From Endozoicomonas sp. ISHI1 (GTDB taxonomy: Bacteria; Pseudomonadota; Gammaproteobacteria; Pseudomonadales; Endozoicomonadaceae), in contig NZ_JAGRPU010000013.1 in NCBI RefSeq assembly GCF_024606225.1, positions 92,460 to 156,459 of the forward strand: 64,000 nt of DNA, given 5' to 3'. Under the pieces are notes generated by a model that saw only the letters and a list, made by a program, of their open reading frames with translations, was not told the DNA's origin and did not search any database. Every line of letters starts with the position of its first letter. Positions within the stretch are counted from its first letter, which is position 1. The position numbers and the translations under genes were made by a program. This document shows positions 56,401 through 64,000 of this stretch, piece by piece.

Positions 56401-59400
56401 ATTAACCACGGGCGATTAATGCCCGGTATCGTGCGGTTGAACCAATCGCAAAGTTCAGCATCGGGCTCTCCTGTAGCTACGGCAATAGCCGATGGCCCGG
56501 GCAGTTTCTCCAGTGTTCTTTTGGCAGCCATCAGGTAAAGCCGGTAGTGCTGACTGAGGCATTGATGAAGCCCTTTTTCAGTAAAATCGCCTCCTCTGAG
56601 AACCGCTTTGGCGACATTCTGTAAATCAAGGCTGGTCGGTTGCAACGGCAGTTTTTTCTCTTGAAGGTAAGCCCTCAAACGACAATGTTGCTTAGTCAGT
56701 TGTTCAGCCAGAATTTTCCCTTGTTGGGTTTGCGGCAACACTTTACCGGCAATGGCCCGTAATTCTGCCTGGCTGTACTGCCTGATAGGCAAATGTCGAA
56801 AACGCCCTTTCAGCGCCGGTGATAACGGTTTTCGCCCGCTGTACTCCGGTGGGTTGATGGTGGCAAACAGATGGAACCCCGGATGAGCGTCACCGGCCAG
56901 AATATCGTTCAACTCACCTTCCAGATGCTGGCTGTCGATCAGATTCATTTCCGAAATAACCACGATGCCGCCGTGGACTTTTGCCGTCTGGATCTTTTCA
57001 CACACTTTTTTCCATGAGCAATCACAGGCATTCAGGGAAAAGACCTCTGGCATGGATTCTTGCCGTTGTTCAGCCTGTTGTTTAAAACTTTTAATCACCA
57101 GGTTTAGCGTGGCATCCTTACCCCGCCCGGCAGGGCCTTCAATCAGCGTCGCCTGACGGCCGCCCTGTTTCCTGTTGAGATGATAAGCCTGCTGACAGCG
57201 GCTTAAATCCTGTCCAAGCCGTTGCACCAGTTCACTGACTGCCGATCCCGAGGTATCAAAGTCTGGTCGGGTTTGCCTGGTGACTGTGACAAAGGTCTGC
57301 TGTATATCCAGCAGGGTCTGGTTGCGAACCTTGTCGCTCAGGGTGTTGTCCGGTTCGTAACGGGCAGCAAACCAGATTTCCAGTGCTAACTGGGCATCCC
57401 GGTGAGTCTCGCTGATTTCAGGACCCAGTAGGTCGCGAAAACTTTGCCCGACCAAACCGTTCATTTGCTCGGGGGTAACACGGCCACCTGCGGGCAGTGC
57501 ACGATCCAGATACCAACCCACCCAACTGCAGATATCCGTTAAATCCCTGGGGGTGAACTCATGCTCTGGCAACAGTTCCTGATAATATTGCCACAGTGCC
57601 ATGACACTCTCGGTGGCGCTCTGTGCAACACTATTTATTTCAGGCTCCGGCATATGCCGTTGTAACTGATTGATCAGAGCCGGTTCCACCACCCTGTCCC
57701 GAAGGAAAGCCCGATCCAGGCGTGGGTAGTAGGCTCTGGGGAGTTTCTCTTTCAGGGCCGGGTCCAGCTGGCGCCCGGCGTAATCATCCGGGTTACCGGT
57801 GAGAATGACCCGGTGTTTCAGGCCGACCTTGACAGGATGACCATTCACATAAATGCAGGGTTCCGGCTCCCATAAGCCGTTTAATGAAGCCAGCAATCCG
57901 GCGTTGGTGAGGTTGGCTTCATCCAGAACCAGGGTGACATAGTGTCCGTTTTTGTCGGAGGGTGTATTGGCCCATTCCATCAGTGCCCGGTTTTGCTGCG
58001 CCATAGAGCGGTCGCCGTCGGCGTGTTCTTGCCACTGCCAGCGTTTCATCAGGGTCTGTTCGCTGTCAGAAGGCCCAAGGGAGATCACTGAAGCTTGTCC
58101 CGAAGCCTGTGCCATTCTGGCGGAAAAGTAACTTTTCCCGGTGCCGGTTTCCCCCTGCAGGAATATAACGGGAGAGTCCGCAAAACGATCATGGAGTCGG
58201 GATAATCGACGGCTTTCACGATCCTTCTGACTCATTTCGCCGTTATAAAGATCCTGGGCCAGTAGTGACAAAGGCCCGTCAACGGAACCCTGCCATTCCA
58301 GTGATTCAGACAGTCGTTGTTCTATACGTTCAATGCCTTCTGTCTCAGAATGCGCTGTTCTGGCCATCTTAAAACAATCGGAGGCCAGAGCCTGAATGGC
58401 ATCGGATCGCGTCTGCCCTGAGGGTAAAGGCAACTTCCAGCCAGAGGCCAGTGCGTCTTGCAAACGTTTAATCTGTCTTGTTGGCCTGATGGCTAAAGAT
58501 TGCCAGGGCTCTGCTGTCGCCGGATCGACTGCCAACTGATACGCCATAGCCTGTCGTTGTTCTTCAGGGACATGGGCCACGATCATGGCACAGAGACTGT
58601 CCGGGACCGCTTCTTCATCCCATTCTGGAAATGGATTTTCATAGGACAGCTGTAATTCTCCATCAAAGACTGCCGGGTCAAAGGCTCTGGCCAGTGACCA
58701 CAGGTTTTTTTCCACAAACGCTCTATCCAACTGCATCGTATTATTAACGATCTCATTTAAGTGATCCGGGTCTACGGAGGCGGCTTGATCCTTATCGGCA
58801 TCCGTTTTTTTATTAGCATCTGGCAATAACTGCCAGCAAGCCACTTTCATAAAATCACGCACAGTCGGATGCTGCCGGGTACCATGGGTGATGACGCTAT
58901 TGATGGCCTTGCGCCAGTGCCGGGGCAAAAGCTGTGGGGACTGGTCAACCTGTTGTGCTCGAAGAGCAGCCAGTATCAGGTTATTCAATAACCCTTCGGT
59001 CATTTCAGGTAGCGGGTTGCAAAGGTCGGCGGGTACAGTTTTAAAGGCTTTGTAAAGTTCATTAAGCGCTTGTTCTGGCAGTTCAGTCCGGGGGATCTCA
59101 TGCTTGATAGCATTGATCTCCCAGAGATCGACCTCAGGACAGGGTTTACCCGTGGCAACCATGGAATTAAATACTAAAGACGGGCTCTTCTCAGACTCAG
59201 GCCAGAGTAAGGTGACATCAGCTTCAGGGTAGGCCTGTAATTGACCATTCACCAACAGAGGTTGCCCAACAGCCAGAGGTTCCAGAAGCGCCTGAAGTGT
59301 TGGATTACTCTCCAGTCCCTGCAATACAACCGGCTTACCAGAGGTTAATGCCTCCTGCAACTCAGTCTCACGTCGCCCAAAATGCGCCTTTTGTTCCGAG

Positions 59401-60968
59401 GTGATATAGATATTATCAAACAGCTGGCTAAGGCTGGTCTGGTCATTGATCTGAATGACCAAAGGGTTTTCCGGCTGCTGTTTGAGCCAATGACTTGCCT
59501 GAGCGTTTTGCTGATACGTGGCGGTCTTGAAGGCAACGTGATCTCTCATTGAGTGCTCATCGTTTTCTGCCAATCCCAGGGCTTTCGGCTGCCGTTTGGT
59601 ATGGGCCACCCGGAGTCGGGGCTCCAAATCGGTTGTCTCGCGAATCGTCTGTAGTGAACCCAGCAAACGAAACCAAAGTGCCTCAGTGAGGGGAGAGGTT
59701 ATGGTGACTTCACCACCCGCCCGAACTTGTTCCAACAAACGGGTGTTAGGGACTGCATAGCCTTCCGGGGTAATGGCAATCGAGCTTAGCCATTCCCTGA
59801 TATTACTCTGGTTAATGATGATCGGGTTTCGTGGTGCCTGCTCTTTGTGAAGTTCTTTTTCGCCTTTTTTATCGCAAGAGCGAGACAGGGTTTGAAACAG
59901 TGAATGAAGCTCGTCATTCCCCACCGGCATCCGACAAAATTGAACATTGTCGGGTAACGGACAGACCTTCCCGTTGCTCTCAAAACACTTTTGCGTCAGC
60001 ATCTGTCGCATCGTTTGTTCAAAGGCCAGATCTTCCCAGTCGGCTCCTTTCAGAATCACCCGTTGTCCGGGCGTCAGTAGCTCAAGCCTGCCGGGTATGT
60101 GCTGGATTCGTCCCTGTTTATCCACTCCGGGGCCGCCTAGCAGCAGTTGTCGCCAGTTATTGTGCAGGTGGCAGTCAACTAAAACGGTATTGTCGTCATC
60201 CACAGCACTCTCGTTACCGGGGAGTTCCGGCAATAGCGGAGGAACCTCATTGATGTCCATCGTTGAATCATCATCGGTCTGTGCATCGAACTGCCAGGTA
60301 TTACCCGGTCGATTAATCCGCCGCCAGAAATCAGCGCCCGGAGCGGCGGCTCCCGGAGCGTCGTCATGCCTGCCAATCGCTGCCAACTGTGCAGGATCTG
60401 CCACGACCAGCAGAGCAACATGCTCGCCCAGAGGTCGTTTCTGCTGGCTGACTTTGTCGTACAGACAAGGGTTATCCGGGTCCAGTAAATCGTTAAATCT
60501 GGGTAGATCCTCGCTGGTGAGTTTGCGGATATCCATCACCAGAGTGAGTGGCTGTGAACCTTCAAACAGCTTGCCCGAACGCAGAGTGTGGCGACCATCG
60601 CCGGAAATGCTCAGCCGGCTCACCAGGTTGGCCTTTGAGAGGTCATCGGGGTGGGAAATAATAGTGACATCGCGTTGTTTATCGCAGGTCTGGTCAACCA
60701 AAAGCTGTCGAACCTCATCATCACTGGTGACAAAACGAAAATCGAAGGTATGAGGGGGCTTTTGGAGAGGGGAATCCGCTGACGATACGTTTCTCGCCCT
60801 GTCAGGCAACATCATCGGAGATGACGATAGATTGAGTTTGGCCGTTACATCAGAGCAGACTTTTGCAATCGGTTCGTCCAGCTTTGCTCGCCTGATTGGA
60901 ATGCTACTATCAGGTACGCCGTTGTTACGAACGGGTTTGTTTATTTTTCCACCAATCTGACCATCCAT
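53430..60968 (-). CDS. Giant tandem-AAA+ ATPase with transglutaminase-like domain, extended tail (copy I)
   Basis: 2,512 residues from ATG at 60968. The upstream signal is a weaker TAGGGA about 9 nt away, and the TTG codon found before most other copies is absent, supporting the ATG as family start. First P-loop at 58131-58154 (residue 939), second-module GPAGRGKD at 57114-57137 (residue 1278), transglutaminase-like C1963, H1989, D2006. The linker is doubled (two APALD units at about 55795-55990), resembling copy E. The leader has a six-residue insertion (SSIPIR) and is the one most similar to the F-box leaders (GGKINKPV against GRKINEPV). Beyond the usual C-terminal motif NSLCDALD it has the extra residues NQSLWTDWE. 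Walker B flank reads NLTNAG. Confidence 0.92.
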   Translation of the reverse strand: MDGQIGGKINKPVRNNGVPDSSIPIRRAKLDEPIAKVCSDVTAKLNLSSSPMMLPDRARNVSSADSPLQKPPHTFDFRFVTSDDEVRQLLVDQTCDKQRDVTIISHPDDLSKANLVSRLSISGDGRHTLRSGKLFEGSQPLTLVMDIRKLTSEDLPRFNDLLDPDNPCLYDKVSQQKRPLGEHVALLVVADPAQLAAIGRHDDAPGAAAPGADFWRRINRPGNTWQFDAQTDDDSTMDINEVPPLLPELPGNESAVDDDNTVLVDCHLHNNWRQLLLGGPGVDKQGRIQHIPGRLELLTPGQRVILKGADWEDLAFEQTMRQMLTQKCFESNGKVCPLPDNVQFCRMPVGNDELHSLFQTLSRSCDKKGEKELHKEQAPRNPIIINQSNIREWLSSIAITPEGYAVPNTRLLEQVRAGGEVTITSPLTEALWFRLLGSLQTIRETTDLEPRLRVAHTKRQPKALGLAENDEHSMRDHVAFKTATYQQNAQASHWLKQQPENPLVIQINDQTSLSQLFDNIYITSEQKAHFGRRETELQEALTSGKPVVLQGLESNPTLQALLEPLAVGQPLLVNGQLQAYPEADVTLLWPESEKSPSLVFNSMVATGKPCPEVDLWEINAIKHEIPRTELPEQALNELYKAFKTVPADLCNPLPEMTEGLLNNLILAALRAQQVDQSPQLLPRHWRKAINSVITHGTRQHPTVRDFMKVACWQLLPDANKKTDADKDQAASVDPDHLNEIVNNTMQLDRAFVEKNLWSLARAFDPAVFDGELQLSYENPFPEWDEEAVPDSLCAMIVAHVPEEQRQAMAYQLAVDPATAEPWQSLAIRPTRQIKRLQDALASGWKLPLPSGQTRSDAIQALASDCFKMARTAHSETEGIERIEQRLSESLEWQGSVDGPLSLLAQDLYNGEMSQKDRESRRLSRLHDRFADSPVIFLQGETGTGKSYFSARMAQASGQASVISLGPSDSEQTLMKRWQWQEHADGDRSMAQQNRALMEWANTPSDKNGHYVTLVLDEANLTNAGLLASLNGLWEPEPCIYVNGHPVKVGLKHRVILTGNPDDYAGRQLDPALKEKLPRAYYPRLDRAFLRDRVVEPALINQLQRHMPEPEINSVAQSATESVMALWQYYQELLPEHEFTPRDLTDICSWVGWYLDRALPAGGRVTPEQMNGLVGQSFRDLLGPEISETHRDAQLALEIWFAARYEPDNTLSDKVRNQTLLDIQQTFVTVTRQTRPDFDTSGSAVSELVQRLGQDLSRCQQAYHLNRKQGGRQATLIEGPAGRGKDATLNLVIKSFKQQAEQRQESMPEVFSLNACDCSWKKVCEKIQTAKVHGGIVVISEMNLIDSQHLEGELNDILAGDAHPGFHLFATINPPEYSGRKPLSPALKGRFRHLPIRQYSQAELRAIAGKVLPQTQQGKILAEQLTKQHCRLRAYLQEKKLPLQPTSLDLQNVAKAVLRGGDFTEKGLHQCLSQHYRLYLMAAKRTLEKLPGPSAIAVATGEPDAELCDWFNRTIPGINRPWLIRRSDLNSIDEQNHEICINTHQTEEEIKTEIIKRVVQARWQASGLPLKPNESDDFLIGALYRHWQQGWFNHQFSRTGVEANSVLPMTEEQQQTLTLSANQPYLQEADRRISAWNSNTVQLWPAFWHQLSDLPSHLFDDYIDEERAAKVREGQAPALDQSTCHEPQSIKEALTTGDGNAPEKYNPEDHEEEAPALDRRTRYEHRGKPQADSYIIFERPGLPSGMYRWWAKDVYVSPEGDVKLIDINDQHMQGAEVLSPARLSGPDQEVTLASDQTLATFDWASDNGRYALPSLTPDDYIVALRMKPDLPYTLIRDRYTGLHTLYVAEAEDNQNIQFAYVVEQRKPREKTSVEEAWSEASNRFDARCSEGMKTVLEKLFRRFRHIDELSCEVKQLLETIENAKDPEQRINAIEHYCQQFSGNAAPEYGANLFHFLVTRRQGSCRHRAPVFVAFCRYFGIPCRQIINRDHAFAECSVDGGQTWKFVDLGGAPVEATEILSKFQPTKRVSGSGGESKRIKKLFKGADSAQQQALAEACGISLEELNTALETGGALPVTDDLSNSGIVRNLWDRKDVTGFATGVSMLESLETDTLSSDEKALVGNVRYGRYYNTRIYKPMSEAVQQILADGDEVQVTELLKPLHSKMIVQGGANPQQWLNSMVDMLSKSDLETPPVIRLADEALTLGWLDPLPTCDDRIENPEEHWQLLWALESIDELKAKATHCLKMWYRKFLSREKNSQVWQLAYENFQKKKNDTFFITHCHDGSSPLLENDIVDPSIQIVWTDEPEGVPNIERMLVHDPAFEQLNSGKMNRRPVIIVGGPDWNARAIKEKHETLFQRKVNTSPDLKQLLENTEVNSFFVSQVRKKLRHRCWQAIQQAFTHYLYDVTLSKGGRLMYCWGHASFRTSSELCSYGSHDPSSRKELYAMMTQINSSYVFEHSRKDACFLKQAQNASNALVLKPYELKKIAREFVNSVNLNSLCDALDNQSLWTDWE

Positions 60969-61002
60969 GATAATTATCCCTACTGCCGTTTGAAGGACTC
61001 AA

Positions 61003-61055
61003 TTGAAACTTATAAATAATATGACCTTCAGACAGGAGGAAAGTTCTATTTGATT
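61003..61055 (-). promoter_or_regulatory. Conserved upstream element of copy I
   Basis: CAAATAGAACTTTCCTCCTG then TCTGAAGGTCATATTATTTA in gene direction; TATTAT is the -10 candidate. A palindrome (61056-61069) adjoins it upstream. Confidence 0.5.
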
Positions 61056-61069
61056 GGTTATCCGTAACC
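61056..61069. promoter_or_regulatory. Palindrome next to upstream element of copy I
   Basis: GGTTAT-CC-GTAACC, one mismatch from the perfect palindrome at 45634-45647 and at the same place relative to the upstream element. Confidence 0.25.
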
Positions 61070-61118
61070 ATGGAAGGAAGTTACCCATCTCGAAGAACTC
61101 ATCACGAACAAGTGGTTA

Positions 61119-64000
61119 TCATGTATCCAATGAGTCATAAATCGAATTCAAATTCACACTGCTCAGAAACTCTCCGGCAATAGTTGTCAGCTCACTGGAG
61201 CTGAGTACCAGAGCATTACTGGCGTTCAGTGTCACCCGTAAGTAGTCATCCTTAACAGATTCCTGAAAATGGGAAGAGCTATTAATTGCAGACATCATGG
61301 CATACAGCTCTTCCGGTGAGGATGGGTCATGAGCGCCGTAATGGTCTAAACCCCAGACCCCCTTGATAGCAGCATCGGCCCAACAATACGTCAAGCAACC
61401 GCCTTTCGAGTGTGTCAATCTATACAGGTAATGACTGAAGGCCTGCTGAATCGCCTGCTTGCATTTGTGTCTTAAACCATCCAAAGCAAGTATATTGTCA
61501 CATACGTAGCGTTGTCTCTCTGAATCTGACTTTTCCCAATAACCCGGGGGTGGATTCTTCTCTAACTCATAGGGATGGTCACTTTTTGATATCTCAATCC
61601 ACTTAGGGCTGCTCTCAACTTTTCGTTGAAACAGGTCTTCGGCCTTTTTCTGAAGCAGTTTTTCATCCCAGCAAGGTCTCCCCATGATAATCACCGGACG
61701 GTGGTTCTCTTCTCCCGTGATTGACCTCGGAAACGCGGGTTGGTGCGTCAACAATCGTTCTATATTCGGAATGCCCTCAGGTTCGTCCGTCCAGCCGATC
61801 TGTAAGGATCGACTGGCCATTTTATATTCAAGGGATGATGAAAACCCATCATGACAGTCACTGACGAAGAAGGTATTACCTTCTTTCTTCTGGAAGCTAT
61901 CATAAGACTTCTGCCACAAATGACTATTGTTTTCCCTGGAAAAGAACTGCTTGTACCACTTTTTCAAGCAATGAGCGGCTTCAATCTTGAGTTCATCGAA
62001 GCTTTCAAGACGCACCAATAGCTGATGATGTCTTTCGACCTCCATTGTAGGCTCCCGATAGCACAGCAGTGGATCCAGCCAACCCGATTCCAGAACTTCG
62101 AGGGCAAAGCGAATAACCGAAGGTTTGGGATCACTCCCTTCCAGTATTTCTGCCATTAAACGCAACCATCGGTTAGCAGCTGAGTCGCTCTGACCAGTCA
62201 TTTTTGGATGGAGTAACTTGAGTTGCTCAGTAACCTGCTCTCCATCACTGTCGGACAATATTTGCTTCACCGCTTCCGATATCGGTTCAAGTGGCTCCTT
62301 GTCATAGCCCGATGCTTCTTTCCCCAGCGACACGATTATTGAGACGGCCATGGAAAAACTGGCTAAATCTTTTTCCTCCCATAGGTTCTTGACTATTTTG
62401 GAAATAATTAGCCTGGTATCTGGCAATGCGCTGTTTTTCTCAAGGGCTTTGTTCAGTTCCCCGAGGCTCATGTTACAGGCCTTAGCCAGAGTTTTCTGTT
62501 GCGGCAAATCAGCACCTTTCATGAGATCTTTCAGGAAAGCCTTATGCTTCTTTAAATCAGTGCTGGAACTACTGACATTTGTGGTGTACTGGCCGTCAAA
62601 TTCTATTTTTCTTCTGTTGGTGGGCGCACCGCCGAGATCGACTGACTTCCAGGTTTGGTCTTTATCGTCGTAATATTCAGCAAAGCTGTGGATAAAGCTA
62701 TTCACTACCCGGGATGGAATCCCGAAATAACGACAAACAGCAACAAAAACAGGCGCACGATGACGACAGCTTCCTTGCCGTTGTTTGACTAGAAATTTAA
62801 AGAAATTCTTATGGCTCGCTGGTTTAGCTTTACCGGAAAACTCTCGGCAATAGTCCGCGATCGCCTTAATTCGTTGCTCCAGCTCTTTGGCGTTTTTTAT
62901 TTTCTGTAAAGGCTTCTGTATTTTGGTCGGTTGTTCTTTAATGCTATTAAACAGTTCGTCCAGTACGGTTTTCATACCTTCTGAACACCGCGCGTCAAGG
63001 CTTGTTAATCGTTCTGGCCGGGCTTCTTCAGGAGGTGTTTTTCTGCCTGGTTCTCTGGGTTCTACGACATAAGCAATTTCAATGATTTGGTCGGCTTTGG
63101 CCTCCGGAATCAACAATGTGTGCAGTCCGGTATATCGATCCCTGAAGAGTTTATATGACAAACCGGGTTTAATACGCAGGGCAACGATATAGTCGTTAAA
63201 CGACAGGCTTGGCAAAAGATGTAGATCATTCTTCTTCGAGTACGTCGTAAAATTTGCCAGCGTTTGATCGCTGGCCAGAGTCATTTCCTGGTCACTCTCT
63301 GGTAACGGATCCGGTATGAGGGTTTCGACCCCTTCAATGTATTGATTATCAAGAGCGGTCAGTTCGACATTACCCCTGCGATCCACATTAATATCCTTTG
63401 CTATCACGCGATACATACCGGAAGAATGGTTCTTGGTTTCAAAAATTTTATGATCCTCAACTTCTTTCAGTGGCAGACCCTCATAGTTCGTTCTCCGGTC
63501 CAATACCTGAGTATCAGGCTGGCTGGTTGGAGGAGTGCTGCTCAGCGGATCGTTATAGTTCGTTTTTCGGTTTAATGCCGGGTGATCAGGCTGGCTGGTT
63601 GGAGGAGTGCTGCTCAGCGGATCGTTATAGTTCGTTTTTCGGTTTAATGCCGGGTGATCAGGCTGGCTGGTTGGAGGAGTGCTGCTCAGCGGGCCGTTAT
63701 CGTTCGTTTTTCGATTCAATGCCGGGTGATCAGGCTGGTTTCTGAGAGGTTTTTTGCTCACCGGGCCTTTATGGCTTTTTCTCCGCTTCAATGCCTCAGC
63801 CAGTTTCGAGCCGATTTTCAGGCGACGTTGTTCAGGAGACTTATCATTGTCAATCGCAGACGCTTCGATAATATCATTGCCAATCGCAGACGCTTCGTTA
63901 ATATCATTGCCAACCGCAGACGCTTCGTTAATATCATTGCCAACCGCAGACGCTTCGTTAATATCATCTTCAAGCTGTTGGCTCGTCAGATCACTTATCT
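61119..64000 (-). CDS. Giant AAA+/transglutaminase paralogue, C-terminal part (copy J, cut by window edge)
   Basis: The frame is open from the right window edge to the stop at 61119, about 960 codons; an internal TTG at 63791 is not a plausible start because coding similarity continues past it (ISDLTSQQLEDDINEAS resembles the linker start of other copies). It contains the beta-rich segment (SFNDYIVALRIKPG), transglutaminase-like Cys (codon 62766-62768, RQGSCRHRAPVF), His in FIHSFAEY and Asp in SVDLGGAP, then the helical C-terminus ending EFLSSVNLNSIYDSLDT. The AAA+ modules lie outside the window. The linker is hugely expanded by two in-frame tandem arrays (30-bp and 72-bp units). A unique PPPGYWEKSDSERQRY insertion sits where copies E and H have coiled coils. 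Confidence 0.88.
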   Translation of the reverse strand, partial: ISDLTSQQLEDDINEASAVGNDINEASAVGNDINEASAIGNDIIEASAIDNDKSPEQRRLKIGSKLAEALKRRKSHKGPVSKKPLRNQPDHPALNRKTNDNGPLSSTPPTSQPDHPALNRKTNYNDPLSSTPPTSQPDHPALNRKTNYNDPLSSTPPTSQPDTQVLDRRTNYEGLPLKEVEDHKIFETKNHSSGMYRVIAKDINVDRRGNVELTALDNQYIEGVETLIPDPLPESDQEMTLASDQTLANFTTYSKKNDLHLLPSLSFNDYIVALRIKPGLSYKLFRDRYTGLHTLLIPEAKADQIIEIAYVVEPREPGRKTPPEEARPERLTSLDARCSEGMKTVLDELFNSIKEQPTKIQKPLQKIKNAKELEQRIKAIADYCREFSGKAKPASHKNFFKFLVKQRQGSCRHRAPVFVAVCRYFGIPSRVVNSFIHSFAEYYDDKDQTWKSVDLGGAPTNRRKIEFDGQYTTNVSSSSTDLKKHKAFLKDLMKGADLPQQKTLAKACNMSLGELNKALEKNSALPDTRLIISKIVKNLWEEKDLASFSMAVSIIVSLGKEASGYDKEPLEPISEAVKQILSDSDGEQVTEQLKLLHPKMTGQSDSAANRWLRLMAEILEGSDPKPSVIRFALEVLESGWLDPLLCYREPTMEVERHHQLLVRLESFDELKIEAAHCLKKWYKQFFSRENNSHLWQKSYDSFQKKEGNTFFVSDCHDGFSSSLEYKMASRSLQIGWTDEPEGIPNIERLLTHQPAFPRSITGEENHRPVIIMGRPCWDEKLLQKKAEDLFQRKVESSPKWIEISKSDHPYELEKNPPPGYWEKSDSERQRYVCDNILALDGLRHKCKQAIQQAFSHYLYRLTHSKGGCLTYCWADAAIKGVWGLDHYGAHDPSSPEELYAMMSAINSSSHFQESVKDDYLRVTLNASNALVLSSSELTTIAGEFLSSVNLNSIYDSLDT
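63481..63780. repeat. 72-bp in-frame tandem repeat in linker of copy J
   Basis: Exact 72-bp period with unit starts at 63515, 63587, 63659 and 63731; the last unit is degenerate. On the minus strand each unit encodes 24 residues including PPTSQPDHPALNRKTNYN. The motif ALNRKTNY matches the ALDQxTxY found once or twice in the linkers of other copies, so the array grew from an ancestral linker unit. Confidence 0.9.
63841..63960. repeat. 30-bp in-frame tandem repeat in linker of copy J
   Basis: Four units of exactly 30 bp (63841, 63871, 63901, 63931) encode DINEASAVGN on the minus strand; the third and fourth are identical. Other copies have a single related stretch (for example YIDEALAVNGDN in copy E). 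Confidence 0.9.

Noticed and set aside
63789..63791. A separate 890-codon gene starting at TTG 63791
   Set aside because: The frame stays open and similar to the family linker all the way to the window edge, so this is the 3' part of a giant gene.
63481..63960. Possible CRISPR array
   Set aside because: The repeats are back to back with no unique spacers, have periods of 72 and 30 bp (multiples of 3), and are in frame within a coding region.
1..64000. tRNA, rRNA, riboswitch or replication origin
   Set aside because: No cloverleaf, rRNA core sequence, known aptamer pattern or iteron cluster was recognised by eye in the short intergenic gaps.

Overview
The window is dominated by a head-to-tail minus-strand array of giant paralogous genes, about 7.4-7.8 kb each (about 2,450-2,590 residues). 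Six are complete (818-8206, 8319-15671, 15783-23156, 23245-31005, 45696-53237, 53430-60968). Two more are cut by the window edges (1-661 and 61119-64000). Intergenic gaps are mostly 90-190 bp. The bacterial start signals, the abundance of eukaryote-type modules (F-box, beta-propeller, transglutaminase, dynein/midasin-style AAA+) and the intermediate base composition suggest a host-associated marine gammaproteobacterium such as Endozoicomonas or a relative. That assignment is an inference; no marker gene is present.

Each giant protein reads, in order: a Ser/Pro/Lys-rich leader of about 75 residues; several degenerate P-loop-less AAA-like units; a canonical AAA+ ATPase module; a second AAA+ module with an unusual conserved Walker A/B residue exchange; a low-complexity linker that varies in repeat number; a beta-rich segment; a transglutaminase-like domain with Cys-His-Asp residues; and a long helical C-terminal region with a conserved tail. 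The array of degenerate and active AAA units on one chain recalls dynein, midasin and RNF213.

The giants are interrupted at 31.3-45.5 kb. First come two tandem genes (31345-33789, 34127-36559) in which a domain resembling spore-coat transglutaminase Tgl is fused to a DnaC/IstB-like ATPase. Next are two F-box plus WD40-like propeller genes (36743-38845, 43453-45546). These flank a plus-strand insert holding a decayed GHKL-ATPase/nuclease-like gene (39270-40360), a fragment of a second copy, and an AT-rich gene for an exported protein with amidoligase/glutamate-cysteine-ligase-like motifs (40946-43339).

The F-box proteins and the giant ATPases share the same N-terminal leader and the same upstream promoter-like element, although the rest of each protein is unrelated. 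F-box proteins only make sense inside a eukaryotic cell, so the shared leader suggests that the whole set is co-expressed and delivered to a host. Several members have predicted amide or isopeptide bond chemistry (transglutaminases, Tgl-like, amidoligase-like) or ubiquitin-ligase adaptor character (F-box). I propose the locus as a protein-modification effector island that expands by tandem duplication and gene conversion. No RNA genes, CRISPR arrays or complete insertion sequences were seen.
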